Assembly (NCBI GenBank): GCA_000320545.1
Contig: ADNK01003306.1
Coordinates: forward strand, 17,501 to 50,000
Length of the DNA stretch: 32,500 bases
Source: Bigelowiella natans CCMP2755
Taxonomy: Eukaryota; Cercozoa; Chlorarachniophyceae
Direction of reading: 5' to 3'
Shown piece after piece: positions 1 through 11,508 of the stretch; the stretch's first letter is position 1, and each line of letters begins with the position of its first letter. The notes beneath the pieces were generated by a model. That model ran no database searches, was not told where the DNA came from, and saw only the letters and a program-made list of their open reading frames with translations. Position numbers and translations under genes: made by a program.

Positions 1-38
1 CTCCTCCTCCTCCTCCTCCTCCTCCTACTACTACTAAG

Positions 39-515
39 GTCATGTGCAAGGTCAAAGTTGTTCAATGAGATCAATAGAAAGGGTGGAGATTTGATATATT
101 CCTTCAACCCAGTGGAAGAGGTTGTAGTAGTAGTAGCAGTAGTAGTAGTAGTAATTGTAGTTGTTGTTGTTTCTGGTTGTTTGACCTCATCATATATTTC
201 CTTGCAAAGGTACCTACCTTGGCGACTAAGGAGAAGTTCATGGCAAGGGTAATAATACTAGCAGTAATAATAGTGGGATCAATAACAACAACAACAAAAA
301 CAAAAAGAGAGAGAGAAACCGGTAGACACACAGCAGCCTCTTTGCTGGGCATTATCGTTGATATGTTTTGATGTGTTTTGGTACCTAATACTTACTTGCT
401 TCTACTTAATATTGCAAGTAGTTAGGAGCTGCTTTTTCTCTCCTCCCGTTTCTCCTTTCCTACTACTACTACTACTATTACTACTACTACCATCCTCGTT
501 ATAATTCATATCTAT

Positions 516-548
<33 letters not shown>

Positions 549-1780
549 AAAATAAGGATGGAAGTATATCAACTGAACTTCCCAGAAATGTACAAAACAA
601 GAGCTCGGAGGTAGTAGTAGTAGTAGTAGTAATGGTAGTATAGGAGAAAGTGGGTAGTAGGAAGAACAGATCAAGCAGCACTAGCAGCAGTAGTAGAACC
701 AGAATATGTTAGCGATTTGGCTGTAGTTAAAAAATAATCATCATAGAAAATAGTGAGTGATGAGAGGAAACACAACACATAACACACAACACACAAAAGA
801 AAATGATATATATGAGGAGGAGAAGGAGGAGGAGAATGGATATGTTGCTTCCTCGAAAGAGGCACATACGTGAGAATACGTGTTTTTTGTTCTTGATTTG
901 CTTTGGTGACGACGTCATCATCTTCTCTAAATATAAACCCTCCCCCCCCCCCCTCCCCCCCCCCCTCTCCCCTCCTACAAGCCAACTAACTACTCCTCTA
1001 CTCCTACTTAGATTCAGATGTTTTGGGAGGCATTTCCTGCTAGTTCTGGAGCAAACGACCGTACCACGTAATAAGCTTGTACTAGTTTCTTATTTGGTAA
1101 ATATATGTGATGATACTGAGAGTTATGGCAAACAGCGGTAGCAGCCTCTCCAACAGTCTCTTCTTCTTCTTCTTCTTAACATACGAGGCTATTTTCTCTT
1201 CTTCTACAACATTGCAATCTTATTCTTCTTATTAATCATTGTTAAGGTATATGTTCGCATACATGGATGCATCAGCTACCAGGCCATCACTTCAACGCAT
1301 GTTTCAGGAGTACGTGCGCACCACGTTCATATAATAATACAATATTGCAGTCTGTATATCATGATGATGATGATGACGAAGATGATGATGATGATCAAGG
1401 TACTTCCGTTTGCTTCCCAAGTACCAAGGCCTTGGAGGAGAGAGTAGTAGTGGTAGTACTACTTCCATGGAAGAGCTTGTAGCCAAGGAAGATATCACCT
1501 TCACAAGATTATTGTACGTGTTCTCGTTGAATTATTATTTATTATTAATACTACTATTATTGTTATTGTTTGATAGAGTAGTACTATAAGACAGCAGCAC
1601 GTGGTAGTAGTAGTGGTAGTAGTATTAGGAGGAGGATTATCGATTATTATTCCCTCCTTCCCCCCCCCCCTTCCGTCTTTAATTGTACCAAATAGTGATG
1701 AGACACCTCCTCTCACTACTTAATAACATGGTAGGACAACTACTGCATGTACATATCATATATTAATACAGTATATATCA

Positions 1781-1816
<36 letters not shown>

Positions 1817-1936
1817 TGCGCAGATTTGCTGCCTTCCCGAGCTACTCAGCCTCTCCCATTCAAGTATTATTATAGTAATATTGTTGTGAGTTGTAATGAT
1901 ATTTTCGTCATTTATTTGAAAGAGCAAATACTCAAG

Positions 1937-1968
<32 letters not shown>

Positions 1969-2219
1969 ATGATCACAACAGCGAAAATAGAAGCAATAGA
2001 GTCAAGAATACTGCAAACATCAATAAAGAAGAAGGAAAAAGAAGAAGAAATATATTGTTGGGAGGCAACTTGTTATTTCTTTCTCCTCTTCCTCTCCATC
2101 CTTTAATTCGTAATGACTTTTAAAAATATAAATATTAATACAATTATATTCACTTTATGATTGTCAGTACCCTGAAAGCTGGAGTCGTATTGTTGCGGTA
2201 GGCGATGCTTCAGGGGTGA

Positions 2220-2271
<52 letters not shown>

Positions 2272-2935
2272 AAGAGAGAAAGAGAGAGGGAGCCACACAT
2301 TGTACGAACAAACAAACACGTGTAATTAACCACTTTATTAATAACGAGGATATGTGCTGTACTTACGTAGGTTCAATCCCCGTTGTCATTTGGAGGGTTT
2401 GGAGCTTTGCTAAGTAAGAGCTACTACTACTACTACTACTACTACTACTAGCACTCATTCTGTACATCATAATTCAACCAGATGTTAGTACTATTTCTAA
2501 TATCTATTTGTTATTATTATTATTATTATCATAACCATCTATTGTTCAAAGAATGTTGTGATACGTGGCGTGAAAGGAAACTTACCACGCACTGTGGATG
2601 GGGTTGTTGAAGCTCTTCAGTACGACATCTTGGATGGGTAGTACCAGTAGTACCAAACTCATGTTATGTTTCTCGATATCACCATATGATCATGATCGAG
2701 TTTATATGACGATGATGATGATACACCGATTACTATTTAGTCCTTGTTTCTTCCATGCTGCTCTTTTCTGTTGTTAATTACTATATATCCAGTAAAAGCC
2801 TACGTGGCTTGCAGCCATATCTACCAAACCTCGGTACTACTATATGTATATATAATATACTAACATATATAAGAGGGAAGCAGGCAATACCAACATATTC
2901 CACCACAAGTCTCCTATATACTACATACTACAACA

Positions 2936-2968
<33 letters not shown>

Positions 2969-3591
2969 AACCACTACAGCATCGACGTGGATGATGCAAA
3001 GATCGATGAGGTGAGGGAAATGTTTTCGAGAAGAGGAGGAAAAAAGATAATGATGATGCTCATCATTATTATTATAGTAGGGTTATAAGTAATAGTAGTA
3101 GGAGTAGGATAGGAGGGTCACGAAGGGAAATGGAGGTGAGTGGCTATTTTGTTATCATTCGTTTCTTCCTTCATTTGGATGATCGATTCTATAGTTGAAG
3201 CTGCCTACTACTACTACTACTGCTACTACTACAACTCTAATGAGTAGTGCTCCGTCGCTGGAAGATGCTGACGATGCTCCAAACAACATGATTCCAAAAG
3301 TCTTTGGCTCTCCTCTTCTTTCGGATGGAAGTCCTGGGCCTGAGGTGATAGTAGTGATGATGATAATGATGATAATGATGACGATGATGATGATACACTC
3401 TTCTAACCCCAGCAGTTCATAGCAGTAGTCCCACTGGTAGTCCTGTAGTAGTAGTAGTAGCAGTTCATAGCAGTAGTCCCACTGGTAGTCCTGTAGTAGT
3501 AGTAGTAGCAGTTCATAGCAGTAGTCCCACTGGTAGTCCTGTAGTAGTAGTAGTAGTAGCAGTTCATAGCAGTAGTCCCACTGGTAGTCCT

Positions 3592-3624
<33 letters not shown>

Positions 3625-4047
3625 ATTCTGGTAGTAGCAGTAGTAGTTCTACACCCAGAAACAGCAGCAGAAAAACAACAACAACAACAACACCTATCAT
3701 GTACGCACACACACACACACATACACATATGAGACCATCATCACCATCTACCAGTATTAAATACAGTATAAATGATGATGATGGTTAGATAATATCGGAG
3801 TTACTTGCAAACACATTTGAAGGAATGCTAAGTCTTGACGATGGCAAGGGTAGGAGGACAGTCGTAACAACAACAAACAACAAACACCACCACCAACAAC
3901 AGAAATACCCTGATAAATCATCGATATATATATATAGATGATGACCACCTAGCACCTACTAAACTTAGTTGTATACATCTCAGCATAGAAGTATTGTGTT
4001 ATTGTTGATGGGACAGCAAAACTTACTTATATCCCTCTCTATTGTCA

Positions 4048-4104
<57 letters not shown>

Positions 4105-4446
4105 TGTTGCGTTATTGTTGAACGACAACCATAATATAAGCAGAAGAAACAAGAAGAAGAGTTTCTTTGCTAGTTGTAGTGTGTTGATGCTGTTATATGC
4201 TCTTCTTTTATATCATCGTTTGTTTATTGTCCACCCATCTATCTGTTATGTACTCTTCTTTTATATCATCGTTTGTTTATTGTCCACCTATCTATCTATC
4301 TATCCATCTATCTAGGAGATCGCCTACTTCCATTTCTGCAGGACGTTGTGAGGTTGTTTCAATTGTTATTATATGTACCATCACCACCATCATCATCACC
4401 ACCAGCAGCACAGCCGTTTAGCTTCTATCTTCTTCTAGCGGCTTGC

Positions 4447-4486
<40 letters not shown>

Positions 4487-4675
4487 TTTTTTTTCAACAG
4501 GAGAGTATATCTGGTAATCATATACATTCTCTCTTTGTGTTGTTGTCGTATGTATCAAAGGCCTGGAGGACTGTTGGGTGCTTTAAGCAAAGTCGTAGTG
4601 AACAAGCCAGGTACGAATAGTTGTACGAGGCTCATCTTCTCACTATACTACATTGCAGGAGAATCAATTGAAGGA

Positions 4676-4713
<38 letters not shown>

Positions 4714-5047
4714 TTCTCTCTCTCTTTCTCTACTATGCGACATGAGCAGCCATGATTTAAAACCCCAAAATTGTCACCAATATATCCTTTAGAGCTTGTA
4801 CCGCGTATTATTCGTCATGTTGGACCGGCACCAATCGTAGATGTATGATGCCCATTAACATCATTATCATCATTATCATCATCAACAGCAACAACACACA
4901 CTAGCACTCACTCATTTGGCCACTAGTGACTAATTTGTTCGTGATTCTGCTCACGAGTTTTAGTTCTAAAAGAGAAACAGCTCGAAATTCAAAAAACACT
5001 TGTTAACTTAGACGCCATACTTTATCATATCATACATATTAGCACGG

Positions 5048-5083
<36 letters not shown>

Positions 5084-5666
5084 GTTGTATGTGCTATGAT
5101 ATGTGAGAATATTTGTTAGTAGGAATGCTGCCGTATAGATTATACGACATTCACCAAACTTATACGATATTGTTCACGTAACTTCTTACATTTAACCAGT
5201 GGATTCAGCACGTTATATTCATGCTACTCTATGCTGCTGGCGATACTATTCTTTCTACAAACACCGGGAAGAATGTAGTAAAATTACGATGATGATGATG
5301 GTAGTGATGATGATTGTGATGATGTTTGTTGTTCATGAGGATGATATGCCTCATAAGTTTTTTTACAATAAGTTGTCTGGTGCCGTTGTCCAGAATGTTG
5401 AATGTGGTAGCAGATATTCTATTCGAAACACAAATACAATGGTACATGTCTATGCTCTGTTCCATAATGTAAAGGAGAAGATTCCTTTCTTTTGGGGGAG
5501 ATCATTATCCATTTTCCACCTTCTAGTTTTGAGGCAAGAATTTCACATCACATCTTAGTTGTTCAATAAATCAACGGGGGGAAGTGATAAGCTGAGCTTC
5601 CGAGCAAGGCGTTTTGCAGAAGCACTGAAATATGGATCTGGAGGTTGTTATCATATAAAAGCGTAA
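39..5666 (+). CDS. CruP: CruA/CruP-type lycopene cyclase-like FAD oxidoreductase (5' end missing)
   Basis: Spliced C-terminal part, about 359 aa, of the flavoprotein family holding lycopene cyclase CruA and its paralogue CruP, which act on carotenoids in plastid or thylakoid membranes. Phase-consistent exons: 39-120, 1012-1067, 1247-1324, 1400-1513, 1824-1863, 2168-2215, 2371-2413, 2577-2637, 2793-2833, 2980-3010, 3248-3344, 3789-3849, 4316-4352, 4561-4610, 4659-4675, 4795-4836, 5200-5274, 5559-5666. Seen in order: GDLIYSFNP, FWEAFPASSG then DRTTYMFAYMD, RLLPKYQGLGG, FAAFPSYSASP, VGDASGVQSPLSFGGFG (the family's C-terminal FAD motif), PYLPNL, LPFLQDVV, RHVGPAPI, and KYGSG near the stop. These motifs are recalled family features, not a search result. 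The FAD-binding Rossmann half lies left of the window. One intron (4676-4794) fits only as GC-AG. Choosing CruP over CruA is inference. Confidence 0.85.
121..1011 (+). repeat. First in-window intron of the CruP-like gene, filled with GTA/TAC trinucleotide and C-rich tracts
   Basis: The flanking exons join in phase 0 (NPVEE to IQMFWEAF), as the family expects. The intron holds (GTA)n right at its donor (from 121), several (TAC)n/(GTA)n tracts (about 460-550 and 612-640), a GGA-rich stretch near 815 and a C-homopolymer tract at 945-965 before the acceptor TTAG at 1011. Short open frames here, for example 553-610 and 662-722, look coding-like but are not needed to connect the exons. Confidence 0.65.
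2216..2285 (+). repeat. (GT)n(GA)n compound microsatellite starting at a splice donor
   Basis: The donor GTGAGT after the VAVGDASG exon runs straight into a (GT)n tract followed by (GA)n. The repeat therefore begins at the exon-intron border of the CruP-like gene. The 48-nt exon before it (2168-2215) and the 43-nt exon after it (2371-2413) code the conserved GDASG and QSPLSFGGFG motifs. Confidence 0.8.
3413..3623 (+). repeat. Intronic 48-bp minisatellite, four units
   Basis: Units begin with CAGTTCATAGCAG at 3413, 3461, 3509 and 3560. Unit lengths are 48, 48, 51 and about 64 bp; the difference is the number of AGT triplets at the unit end. The array lies inside the intron 3345-3788, because the flanking exons (GSPGPE and IISELLANTF) join in phase 0 and continue the family sequence. 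Long open frames across it, on the minus strand especially, come from the repeat. Confidence 0.85.
4052..4296 (+). repeat. (AT)n(GT)n tract and a 52-bp tandem duplication inside an intron
   Basis: An (AT)n block (about 4052-4080) passes directly into (GT)n (4081-4104). At about 4200-4251 and 4252-4296 a segment containing TTTTATATCATCGTTTG and TTTATTGTCCACC is repeated in tandem. All of it sits in the CruP-like intron 3850-4315, just before the acceptor CTAG that opens the LPFLQDVV exon. Confidence 0.8.
4449..4485 (+). repeat. (AC)n microsatellite in CruP-like intron
   Basis: About 18 AC units followed by a T homopolymer. It lies in the intron 4353-4560, whose acceptor is the unusual AAAG at 4560. 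Confidence 0.85.
4676..4794 (+). other. Probable non-canonical GC-AG intron with (TA)n at its 5' end
   Basis: The exon before ends in GESIEG and the exon after begins LVPRIIRHVG; both are conserved and must be joined in phase 0. No GT occurs near the required donor. The intron can start as GCATAT at 4676, followed by (TA)n to about 4711 and a CT-rich tract, and end in AGAG at 4794. A frame-preserving GT donor is absent; a polymorphic or assembly-altered repeat is the main alternative. Confidence 0.55.
5051..5079 (+). repeat. (TG)n microsatellite in CruP-like intron
   Basis: About 14 TG units within the intron 4837-5199, between the exons coding RHVGPAPI and WIQHVIF. Confidence 0.85.
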
Positions 5667-7491
5667 TAGTAGCAGTTGTATAAGTAGAAGTAACAGTGAA
5701 GAAGGAAAAAGGAGGTTAAAAAATAATTCAACAAATGAGAAGGACAAAGGCGATTAGCTATAATTATTATCATTATTATTAGTATTATTATTCTATTGTT
5801 CTTGCTGTTTTTGTTGAGTGTATTTAATATCAAATGGTAGGTGACTTTTTCGAACCGCCCTCAACCTAGACGCGATCAGTTTGAATATATTGTGCGGCGT
5901 CAAAAAATCGGATGACCTCATAGCAATGGAATGGCATAGGAAACACAGTCTTCAATAAAGTGCAGCTACGTTATCGAGATTGCAGTGTAGAGAACATGTA
6001 TTTCACCAACAACTGAGATTAATACATGAATCGCAGAGACGCATCATCAGGCATTGCATGACACATGGTGCACGATGCCGAATGTACTTATTAAACCTTC
6101 TATGCGCTTGCTAGCGATAACAGCGACTACACATGACATCACGCTATGACATGTCACCATGTTACCTTCGCTCATTTGCTCCACTACGTGCTTGCATTCG
6201 CCATCGCTAGATTGATTGGTGGGACGATGCCGTTGCACCATCATCACACGACTTGTTGCTTTGCCTCCATGCGCTAGCTACACATCCAAGATGCATGCAA
6301 CTACTACAACAACTAACAACATCGCAGCACCATTGAATAGCTACACAAGCAATTTCGATTCGCAGTGCTCAGTTTGACATTGTTTGAATGAGATTTGTCA
6401 TCGTGCATTCGTGCTCGATCTAGCTAGCTAGCTAGCTAGTCACAGACATGCGATGCACCCATGCCACATTTCTAGGTTGACTTGTTCACTTCATTTCTGG
6501 GTTCATTCATTCATTCATTCACAGCGAACTTTCTGAAATGATCACAAACTAGTGTGGCACACACGCTACATGTTTGCATGTTGTGCTCCGAAGCACAAAA
6601 AACGCAGTCTGGTCGATCTGGCTAGCTGGTCCATGTGGTGGCACTGCAGACGAAAGCTCTGGAGCTGCGTGTGGTTTCCAAACAAGTGGCCAAGAGTCAA
6701 TCATTTGACGAATGATTTGGGGCCAGAAGGCTTGCCTTCATCCTCTTAGACGTTCGACATGACATCATGGCACGCTGCCCACACCTGGACACTTTTCACG
6801 GCAAGTGGCACCGTCCAACGTGCACAAACACACTCAGACACTTCTGGACTTCTCGGGCTAGCGGGGTGCTGAATGCTCGTTGCTAACAAGCACGATGGAA
6901 AAAGTGATTTCGCATCAAATTGACGACCTGCTCCAAAAATGAATCATTTGTCTGTCTGATTGGTGTGGCTAGTGTGGTAGCGTCCAATTGGAGCAACACT
7001 GGGCGATCGATGACCCCATGGAGAAGTCGTCTCAAGCGGTTTGCGTGTTCACATGTGAGAATTTCGTTCTAAATTTGGCATTTGATTTGGCTATGCGACA
7101 ACCAGACAAAGCTCTTCCTGCATCAAAATGCAGGTAGTAATAAGTGTTTATTTGTTGTCTGAGAGTAGTAGTAGTAGTAGTAGTAGTAGTGTCACGGGTG
7201 AAATGATGAATCCTGCTGTGAATTCTTTCCGAACACGGTGCTGCAGCAACAGCACTCAAAACGCATGGCATTTCTACTCTAAGACAAGGGATATATCGAG
7301 ATATTTCTAGAATTTCTGATTTAAGTTGAAGCTACCAAACTACGATGGCTTTCAGAAAGGAGGAGGAGGAGGAGGAGGAGGAGGGGAGGATGATTAGAAG
7401 GGGAAGGATCAACAAGACTATTGTTCCACCCCACTTATCCTGAAATATTTTACAACCTAGAACTAGCAAGCCAAAAACATCCACACATTAG
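5667..7491. other. Intergenic region with a GC-richer, stop-poor patch
   Basis: No gene recognised. From about 5860 to 7120 the composition changes: trinucleotide repeats vanish and CATG, GCTA and TGCA words become frequent, including a run of TAGC units at 6421-6440 and ATTC repeats near 6508. Open frames such as 6552-6749 look like by-products of fewer stop codons. A (GTA)n tract at 7166-7190 and a (GGA)n tract at 7358-7384 mark the approach to the next gene; an ATG at 7345 before the GGA tract opens only 33 codons. Confidence 0.6.
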
Positions 7492-8634
7492 ATGCTGCAC
7501 AGGGAGGGCGACAAGGAGGGAGGGGGTGCTCAACTACTCGATTATTTCTCATCGCTCGGATGGAGCTTTGAGACAAAGGGGGAAAAGAGAGAGGAAACCA
7601 TTACAATTCGCCATTGTAATGAAGATTCTGACCTAAAGTTTTCTCCTTCCTCTTCGCGAAATGGAGCTTTATCTGATGAATTGGAAAATCTCCTCTGTAT
7701 GGGCAAGAGCTTTGCCGTCTTAGATATGTATCTACTCTCTGGAATCGTTGATTCATGTATTACTTATAACTCTGATGACATTAAAATCTAGAAATACTTA
7801 AATTATTGTCTCATCATCATCATCATCATCATTATCATCAGACTTGTTGTCTACCAGCTCCTCGCCTTCTAAGACTCACTACCGTGAAGTGATCGATCTC
7901 GGGTACTAGCTCGCATTGTATCGATCATGATTTGCAAGTGTAAATCGCACTTCTACCCCGGCTCATTATTTTCGAATCACATCCCAAACTACTCTTCAAG
8001 GATCCTCAGGGCGTATGAAAAGAAAGAAGTTGGTTGGGCAGCAGCGGAGATGAAACAGAATTTTAAGCTAGCGCTGCAAAGTAAGAAAGGACTTCAGGCA
8101 GAGAAATACATGCGAGATCTTCTTATTCTGAGTCAGGTCTTAGTTAACGACAAGCATTGGCTGGTATACAGAAATGAAAGATCATTCTATAATAATTCAT
8201 ATAAAGAAGAAGACTAACTATCGGTGTATTTGGATGTAGTTGGGGTGAATCCTTGCCTTTGAGCAATTAATTACAGTACCTAGATAATATTCAAACTTAT
8301 AGCAGTAAAGAAAAGGCTTCGTTTCTTCCAGTAATAGATGCCAGAAAAAGACTGTGTTTTGTCTGCGTCGTCTTTTGTCGCTGCTTATCTCAGCTCGCTG
8401 CCATTCGTATACCCTCGAAGTTCTGGGGGAAAAGGAAAAAAGCTTCTCTATGCAGGAACGACATAAATAATGATGCTGAGGCTAAAGACTCCAATATAAA
8501 GAAGAAGTCTTTTCCTACAAGCAACATCTACAGCACAGACAACACAAGGAATAGTGATGATGATGATGATGATGAGGAGGAGGAGGATGGACACCTGATC
8601 GAGTTATTTTGTGTTAATTCTACGAACGAGGTCA

Positions 8635-8690
<56 letters not shown>

Positions 8691-9579
8691 CATCTATCTA
8701 TTTCGTGCGTGTGTGTATGTGTGTGTGGTGAGCGAGTGAGGTGCAGTGAGGGGGAGGAGAGGGGGTCCTAAGAATGACAGTGTATCTTTCAATGACTCCC
8801 AAATTACAAGTGTGTGAGATACTATTACTGCAAAACTAATTGTGCGCATACTACACATATCTTTAACATTCCAATTATCTATCTATCCATCCATCTGTAT
8901 TATGATACCAGTAGGCACGAGTGCGTAGCCTTTCCGACCTCCAGCAACAATACGAAACAAAACGCATCTTGCCTGCAATGCGACAAGCATGTCAGGAGAC
9001 TATTCTTCTTCTGCAATATGATGATGTTGTTGGGGAGGAAGGTGCAGCAGTAGCAGCAGCAGAAAGGGAAGGCGAGATAGGAGAGAAGAAGAAGAAGAAG
9101 AAGGAAAAAAAAAAGGGCAACGAATATGGCATTTCTACTGCAGAGGAAAATGTCGCTTCTACTGCTGCTTGTAATTATTCCTCTCAACGCCCTTCTTCGT
9201 TCTTCTTCGGGTACGCTCAAGGTTTGCAATATGGCAATATGGGGTGTGGTTTTTCATGTGCTCTTAACAAGGTATTGCCTGATTTTTTATGATGCCGCAG
9301 CAGTAGCTGTTTTTCTGCCATCATTATATAAATGAATAGGTTACGAGTCAACTCCATTCGTCATAAACCTATTTTGTTTGTTCAACAACCCAGGCACGGC
9401 TACTGCAGGGCAATTTCGTAAATAGACGCATAAGAAGCACTGATAGGAAGACGAAAAAGGTGGTTTTGTTTACGTATTGTTCGCACCTTGTGAACAGCAT
9501 GAATATACGACAAAAGGTGCGAAAGGAGTTTCAGTTGGACGGGGAAATCATCACCTTTGAAGAGGAGGTGATGACGTAA
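7492..9579 (+). CDS. Unrecognised six-exon protein (about 424 aa model)
   Basis: I do not recognise this protein. Six exons join in frame with GT-AG ends: 7492-7727, 7858-7902, 8001-8136, 8316-8630, 8915-9271, 9394-9579. The ATG at 7492 has a stop codon just upstream in frame, so it is either the start or an exon begins there. The N-terminal half is well mixed (KSFAVLD, HYREVIDLGILRAYEKK, then AAAEMKQNFKLALQSKK and MRDLLILSQ) and looks helical, possibly TPR-like. Exon 4 has a Cys-rich hydrophobic stretch (FVCVVFCRCLSQL) and a coded (GAT)n/(GAG)n acidic run. Exon 5 has a helix (LSDLQQQYETKR) and a Lys/Glu tract. The last exon ends ITFEEEVMT-stop. Exons 4 to 6 are less certain because they include low-complexity sequence. 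Confidence 0.5.
8637..8728 (+). repeat. (TC)n(TATC)n(TG)n compound microsatellite
   Basis: Dinucleotide TC units pass into TATC units and then a TG-rich stretch. It begins seven bases after the proposed donor at 8631 of the unknown gene and lies in its intron 8631-8914. Confidence 0.8.
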
Positions 9580-10857
9580 AGCCATGCCATAGTCGCATTG
9601 TTTATATTTGTGATAATACCATATTTTTTACTATATTTCTTCGTGAAACCTTTTATTACTTTCACAATATAAAGGAATTCGACAAATCTCGCAGCATTGA
9701 TCGCTCCATAAGGACTTCGAAAGGTGAGGAAACAGCGCTTCGTGTTAGCTTGTACCACGCTCTTAAGCAAAGACGGAAGATTGCTGCAGAGCTCAAGATC
9801 GTAACAAAACGAAGACTTTGCAAATTCAATGATGTCAATACGTGATAAATCGTGTCCAGGAAGCAGCATCTTAGACATGTTGCACGCATGGGCAAGTGTG
9901 CAGCTCTTCGACTCGATCCTGCAATGGATGTGCACAGTTCATGCACTTGCGTCGCGCCCAGTGAAGGCCTCCGCCTGCTAGCCTGGTCTAGAGGCCAGCG
10001 AGTGCTGTGCAAGTGCTAGCCAATCTCGAGCGCACTTGTGCACACATCATTCATGGTGGCAATGATGTCTAGATGTGTTCATCGATGGCAATGAAGTCAA
10101 CACACCGACGTGGCATGCTCCGTGCATCCGTGCATGCATGCATGTCCATGTTTGGACATGACACCTCTAGACCTGCAACACTAGCTAGCTAGCTAGCGAG
10201 CACATTCGTCTGCATGTGCTGCTCTACATGTGTGCTAGTGCAGGCGATAGGTCGCAAGCGGACGTAGTTAGGAAGTGCTTGCCTGTTTTCATCGCAAAGA
10301 ATTCCTGCAACATTGTCAAACAAACAAACAAACGTGATGATGGACTACACTAGTGATCGCAACAATTTTGCAACAACTTACTACATCATTTACATCAACA
10401 TTTTACTATGAAAATGATACCAATCATCCTGTCTGAATGAGAGACAACTATTGGGTAGTGTGGTGGACAATTAGAGATACTTATGAATAGCTGGTAAAAT
10501 GTGTAAATGTTGTTATTAGTGTTGCTTTCTTTTAGCTAAGATGATGATGATGATTATGCCAGAAACTACTAAAAATAATAAGCGAAAATAATGATAAGCC
10601 ATCTTCGTTATTCATCATCTTCACAATCCAACCGCCCCACCTACCAAAGAAAGAGAAGAAACCCTTCTTTGCTCCTTTTAAACTGGCGGGGTCTGTGTGA
10701 CGTGTCCCGTCCCTTTTCCTCCTCCCTACAGAAGAGCAGTCACAAAACTAGAAGAATACTGCAGTGTAGAGTCATTGAACACCGTTAGCCAAGCTGCCAA
10801 TATAACCAACCACCTTTGCCCCGCCTTCGTATTATCCTCTGAACAAGCAAACTATCT
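9580..10857. other. Intergenic region; second GC-richer patch
   Basis: Nothing recognised. About 9700 to 10340 resembles the patches at 5860-7120 and 16900-18120: long runs of CATG and GCTAGC words, four GCTA units near 10183, CATGCATGCATG near 10135. A minus-strand frame at 9531-9935 (134 codons) overlaps the last exon of the preceding gene and is not supported. The 10540-10857 stretch is probably 5' region of the Pin1 gene. Confidence 0.55.
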
Positions 10858-11466
10858 ATGTCCGCTGATAAGAATCCGATCGATGATATATATGGGGACT
10901 TGCCGCCACCCAAAAGCGCAGAACAAATCGCAAAAGAGAGAGAGGCTGAAATAATACTGGAAAAGAAAAAGGTTGAATAATAATACTATGATGAGAAAGT
11001 TTATCGGACTTGTGTCATCGCTAACTAATGATTGCTGTAACTGGTCAGGTTGCAGGGAAGAAGAGGGGATCTGACGTTATCTCCAACGAAACAAAGGTAT
11101 GTAAAGGAATAGCTTCCTTTATTTGATGAATGACGACTTGTGATAAAATAAAGCTGAGCAAATGATAAGCGCAGATTTGCGAGAAACAGTATTCCCTTGT
11201 CGAATCTTTAAATACTTGCATTTTAATCGCCGCAACTTTTACAACTACTACTGCTACAGGAAGAGGAAACGAAGAATAAGAAGAAAAAGAAGGAACCCGC
11301 CTGGGTTCAGGTACCTTTTCATCCTACACTTTATCATCCTACACCTTATCATCCTACACCTTATCATCAAAGTCCCAATAAATCAACACCCTAATTGTAG
11401 ATTAAAGTGTTTTTTTCAACGTTATCATAATACGGATGTACGTGTGGTATATAGCCGTTTGGACTT

Positions 11467-11508
<42 letters not shown>

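Noticed and set aside
1363-1399. Acidic (GAT)n frame as exon
   Set aside because: The next exon starts at 1400 after GATCAAG and joins the previous exon (ends 1324) in phase; the tract is the intron end.
1923-2126. Open frame with a long Asp run coded by (GAT)n as an extra exon
   Set aside because: The flanking exons (SASPIQ and YPESWSR) join directly in phase 0 and match the family spacing, so this is intron.
2369-2381. tRNA T-loop-like GGTTCAATCCCC
   Set aside because: It is the start of a coding exon (VQSPLSFGGFG) of the CruP-like gene; no acceptor stem or other arms fit.
3413-3623. CRISPR-like array
   Set aside because: Units are contiguous tandem repeats with triplet-length variation and no unique spacers; the context is eukaryotic.
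3155-3718. 187-codon minus-strand frame with four repeated Gln-Asp-Tyr-Gln-Trp-Asp units
   Set aside because: It is the reverse reading of the intronic minisatellite and AGT/TAG tracts and overlaps a conserved plus-strand exon.
4784-4794. ATATCCTTT as a U12-type donor
   Set aside because: It sits at the acceptor end of the intron, just before the LVPRII exon, and cannot act as a donor in this gene model.
9531-9935. 134-codon minus-strand frame
   Set aside because: It overlaps the last exon of the plus-strand gene, has no splice partners and lies next to a stop-poor patch; a faint methyltransferase-like feel was not enough.
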